Notes under the pieces: generated by a model
Told to the model about the DNA's origin: nothing
Seen by the model: the letters and a program-made list of their open reading frames with translations, nothing else
Databases searched by the model: none
Program-made: the position numbers and the translations under genes
Origin: Candidatus Poribacteria bacterium
GTDB lineage: Bacteria; Poribacteria; WGA-4E; GCA-2687025
DNA length: 24,813 bases
NCBI GenBank assembly: GCA_002687025.1
Contig: NYZG01000176.1
Location: 1-24,813 of the forward strand
Reading direction: 5' to 3'
Shown here: piece after piece, positions 23,688 through 24,813 of the stretch
How positions within the stretch are numbered: position 1 is the stretch's first letter
How the letters are laid out: each line of letters begins with the position of its first letter

Positions 23688-23913
23688 CGCTAACCCGGCC
23701 AGATGCCGGCGCCATCGCTACTCAGCGACCTTCTCGCCATCGCTGATGAGCGGCCCGCGTGGACGAAGGCGTATCGTCAGCGCTGCCGAGTGGTGAACCA
23801 GGTATAGTGGGGTAGGAACCGGCCGATCCGAGCTTATGTCTCCGGGCCGCCACCTGAGGTATCATAGCGCCGACGCACGCGGACGACGACGCGACGCACG
23901 AGAGGGCAACGGA
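23688..23913. other. Intergenic region with hairpins and a tandem inverted repeat
   Basis: No gene is seen in these 226 bp. Eight nt after the glycosidase stop lies CCGGC-cagat-GCCGG (23695-23709). Then GCCATCGCT-N4-AGCG occurs twice, at 23711-23727 and 23736-23752, 25 bp apart. TATAGT at 23803-23808 and TATCAT at 23860-23865 are -10-like sites for the tusA-like gene, but neither has a good -35. Confidence 0.45.
23711..23752. repeat. Two direct copies of GCCATCGCT-N4-AGCG, each a small hairpin
   Basis: Both copies share GCCATCGCT, a 4-nt loop (ACTC, GATG) and AGCG, so each unit is at once a direct repeat and an inverted repeat with a 4-5 bp stem. Spacing of 25 bp start to start is a little over two helical turns. 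Location after the glycosidase gene and before the tusA-like gene would suit a paired operator or a tandem 3' hairpin. Only two copies are present. Confidence 0.45.
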
Positions 23914-24177
23914 ATGAGCGACGACGCCCAGGACGGCCCGACGACCGTGATCGACGCCCGCGGCCTGCAGTGCCCTATGCCGCTGGTGCGTGCGAGCCAG
24001 GCCGCCAAGGAGCTCTCCGAAGGAGAGTGGCTGAAGGTGCTCGCCACCGACCGAGGCTCCGTGCCGGACTTCCGCGCCTGGATCGACGGCCGGGCCGAGT
24101 ACGAGTTGCTCTCGCAAGACGAGGAGACGGGCGACGACGGCCGAACGGTGTACATCCATCACGTGAAGCGCGTGTAG
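23914..24177 (+). CDS. TusA-family sulfurtransferase / sulfur carrier
   Basis: This 87-residue protein has the TusA/SirA fold. The catalytic cysteine is Cys20 in DARGLQCPMPLVRA, the invariant CPxP motif. VLATDRGSVPDFRAWI completes the signature. It carries sulfane sulfur as a persulfide in the cytoplasm, either for tRNA thiolation and molybdenum cofactor use or for sulfur oxidation. ATG 23914 has GAGGG at 23902-23906 with a 7-nt spacer. Longer in-frame starts lie in the intergenic region. A DsrE2-like gene follows by 22 bp, pointing to a sulfur-transfer pair rather than the E. coli TusA role. Confidence 0.93.
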   Translation: MSDDAQDGPTTVIDARGLQCPMPLVRASQAAKELSEGEWLKVLATDRGSVPDFRAWIDGRAEYELLSQDEETGDDGRTVYIHHVKRV

Positions 24178-24199
24178 ACCGAGCGGAAGGGGAGGCCCC

Positions 24200-24784
24200 A
24201 TGGCCATCGCGCAAGAGGCGCGGAGCGGCGATCAACTCGTGGCGCTCGAGACGCGCATGAGCGAACTCGAGGCCCGCTACGAGAAGCGCATCGAGGAACT
24301 CGAAGCCAAGCTACCCGACGACCGCGTGACGATCGTCTGCTTCAGCGGCGAACTCGACAAGGCGATGGCTGCCTTCATCATCGCCACCGGCGCGCTCGCG
24401 ATGGGTTACGAGTGTTCCATGTACTTCACCTTCTGGGGACTCAGCGTCATCAAGGAGCAGGCTGAGACGGCGGGCAAGTCGTTCATGGAGAAGATGTTCA
24501 CCATGATGCTCCCCGAGAACATGGACAAGCTCGGCATCTCCAAAATGAACTTCGCCGGCGCGGGCGCCAAGATGATGCGTGGCATCATGGAATCCAAGGG
24601 CGTCGCGACGCTCGACGAGCTCATGGAGGTCGCACAGGAAATGGGGGTCCGAATCATCTCCTGCACCATGGCGATGGATATCATGGGGGTCACCGACGAG
24701 GAGATGCGCCCCGACCTCGACCGTGGTGGCGTAGGCACGTTCCTCGGCGATGCCTTCAAGTCCAAGGCGACGCTGTTCATCTAG
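24200..24784 (+). CDS. DsrE2-like (DsrE/DsrF/DrsH family) sulfur-transfer protein
   Basis: This 194-residue protein has a short N-terminal coiled coil (about residues 12-38, ALETRMSELEARYEKRIEEL) and a DsrE/F fold from residue 42. The block VTIVCFSGELDKAMAAFIIA, the FWGL motif and IISCTMAMDIMG with Cys155 identify the DsrE2 subgroup. Cys155 is the likely persulfide carrier, and Cys47 and Cys72 are additional. In sulfur-oxidising prokaryotes DsrE2 works with TusA and rhodanese. ATG 24200 has GGGGAGG at 24189-24195. No rhodanese or Hdr-like gene is visible before the window ends; the last 29 bases hold no supportable gene. Confidence 0.9.
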   Translation: MAIAQEARSGDQLVALETRMSELEARYEKRIEELEAKLPDDRVTIVCFSGELDKAMAAFIIATGALAMGYECSMYFTFWGLSVIKEQAETAGKSFMEKMFTMMLPENMDKLGISKMNFAGAGAKMMRGIMESKGVATLDELMEVAQEMGVRIISCTMAMDIMGVTDEEMRPDLDRGGVGTFLGDAFKSKATLFI

Positions 24785-24813
24785 GCGCTCACCACCGGAC
24801 GCCTGACGATGAA

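Noticed and set aside
24809..24813. ATG at the right edge as the start of the next gene
   Set aside because: Only five bases are visible and no binding site precedes it, so it cannot be supported.

Overview
The window is GC-rich, tightly packed bacterial chromosome carrying mostly housekeeping genes. I see no rRNA, tRNA, CRISPR array, transposase or prophage. The best lineage clue is the C-terminus of the 1444-residue WD40 protein (motif NYPNPFNPDTWIPFDLAEAS, then YWDGRNELGE and SGVYIYELRAGEF). I associate this version of the FlgD-like/sorting-type domain with Candidatus Poribacteria or close relatives. The DUF6785 membrane protein, SMP-30 and RraA genes at the left edge fit that assignment, but it is an inference and no marker gene was compared.

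Layout. (1) 1-3434, plus strand: the 3' part of a DUF6785/DUF6784 multi-pass membrane protein, an SMP-30/gluconolactonase-like protein and an RraA-family protein, which look like a small-molecule or sugar-acid uptake and catabolism module. (2) 3663-5423, minus strand: gcvH and gcvPA of the glycine cleavage system. They lie in one reading frame, separated by a single TGA, with a probable CTG start for gcvPA. (3) 5567-10590, plus strand: a compact set of xerC/D, a GT-C-like membrane protein, a GNAT acetyltransferase, tilS and hpt, mostly with overlapping stops and starts. (4) 10875-15209: a giant secreted protein with 14 WD40 repeats (two 7-bladed propellers), six tandem ~118-residue modules of a family I cannot name precisely, and the PNPFNP C-terminal domain. 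(5) 15381-17757: tatA, tatC, a COG1579 zinc-ribbon coiled-coil protein and an RNase HI-family protein, behind a good sigma70-type promoter. (6) 17897-22342: ffh, rpsP, khpA, trmD, rplS, rnhB and yraN, behind a TTGACA promoter. rimM is missing from its usual place; the khpA-trmD gap instead holds a 29-codon ORF and a strong terminator-like hairpin. (7) 22476-23687: a secreted clan GH-A-like glycoside hydrolase with its own promoter. (8) 23914-24784: a TusA-DsrE2 sulfur-carrier pair.

How the genes work together. Blocks 5 and 6 cover protein targeting and export (Tat, SRP), ribosome and tRNA maturation, and RNA/DNA hybrid removal. Block 3 covers chromosome dimer resolution, tRNA-Ile2 lysidine formation and purine salvage. 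The WD40 protein and the glycosidase are predicted to leave the cytoplasm by the general secretory route. TusA-DsrE2 is predicted to shuttle persulfide sulfur in the cytoplasm.

The items most worth a second look are the six-fold module array, the gcvH-TGA-gcvPA junction, and the short ORF plus hairpin between khpA and trmD.
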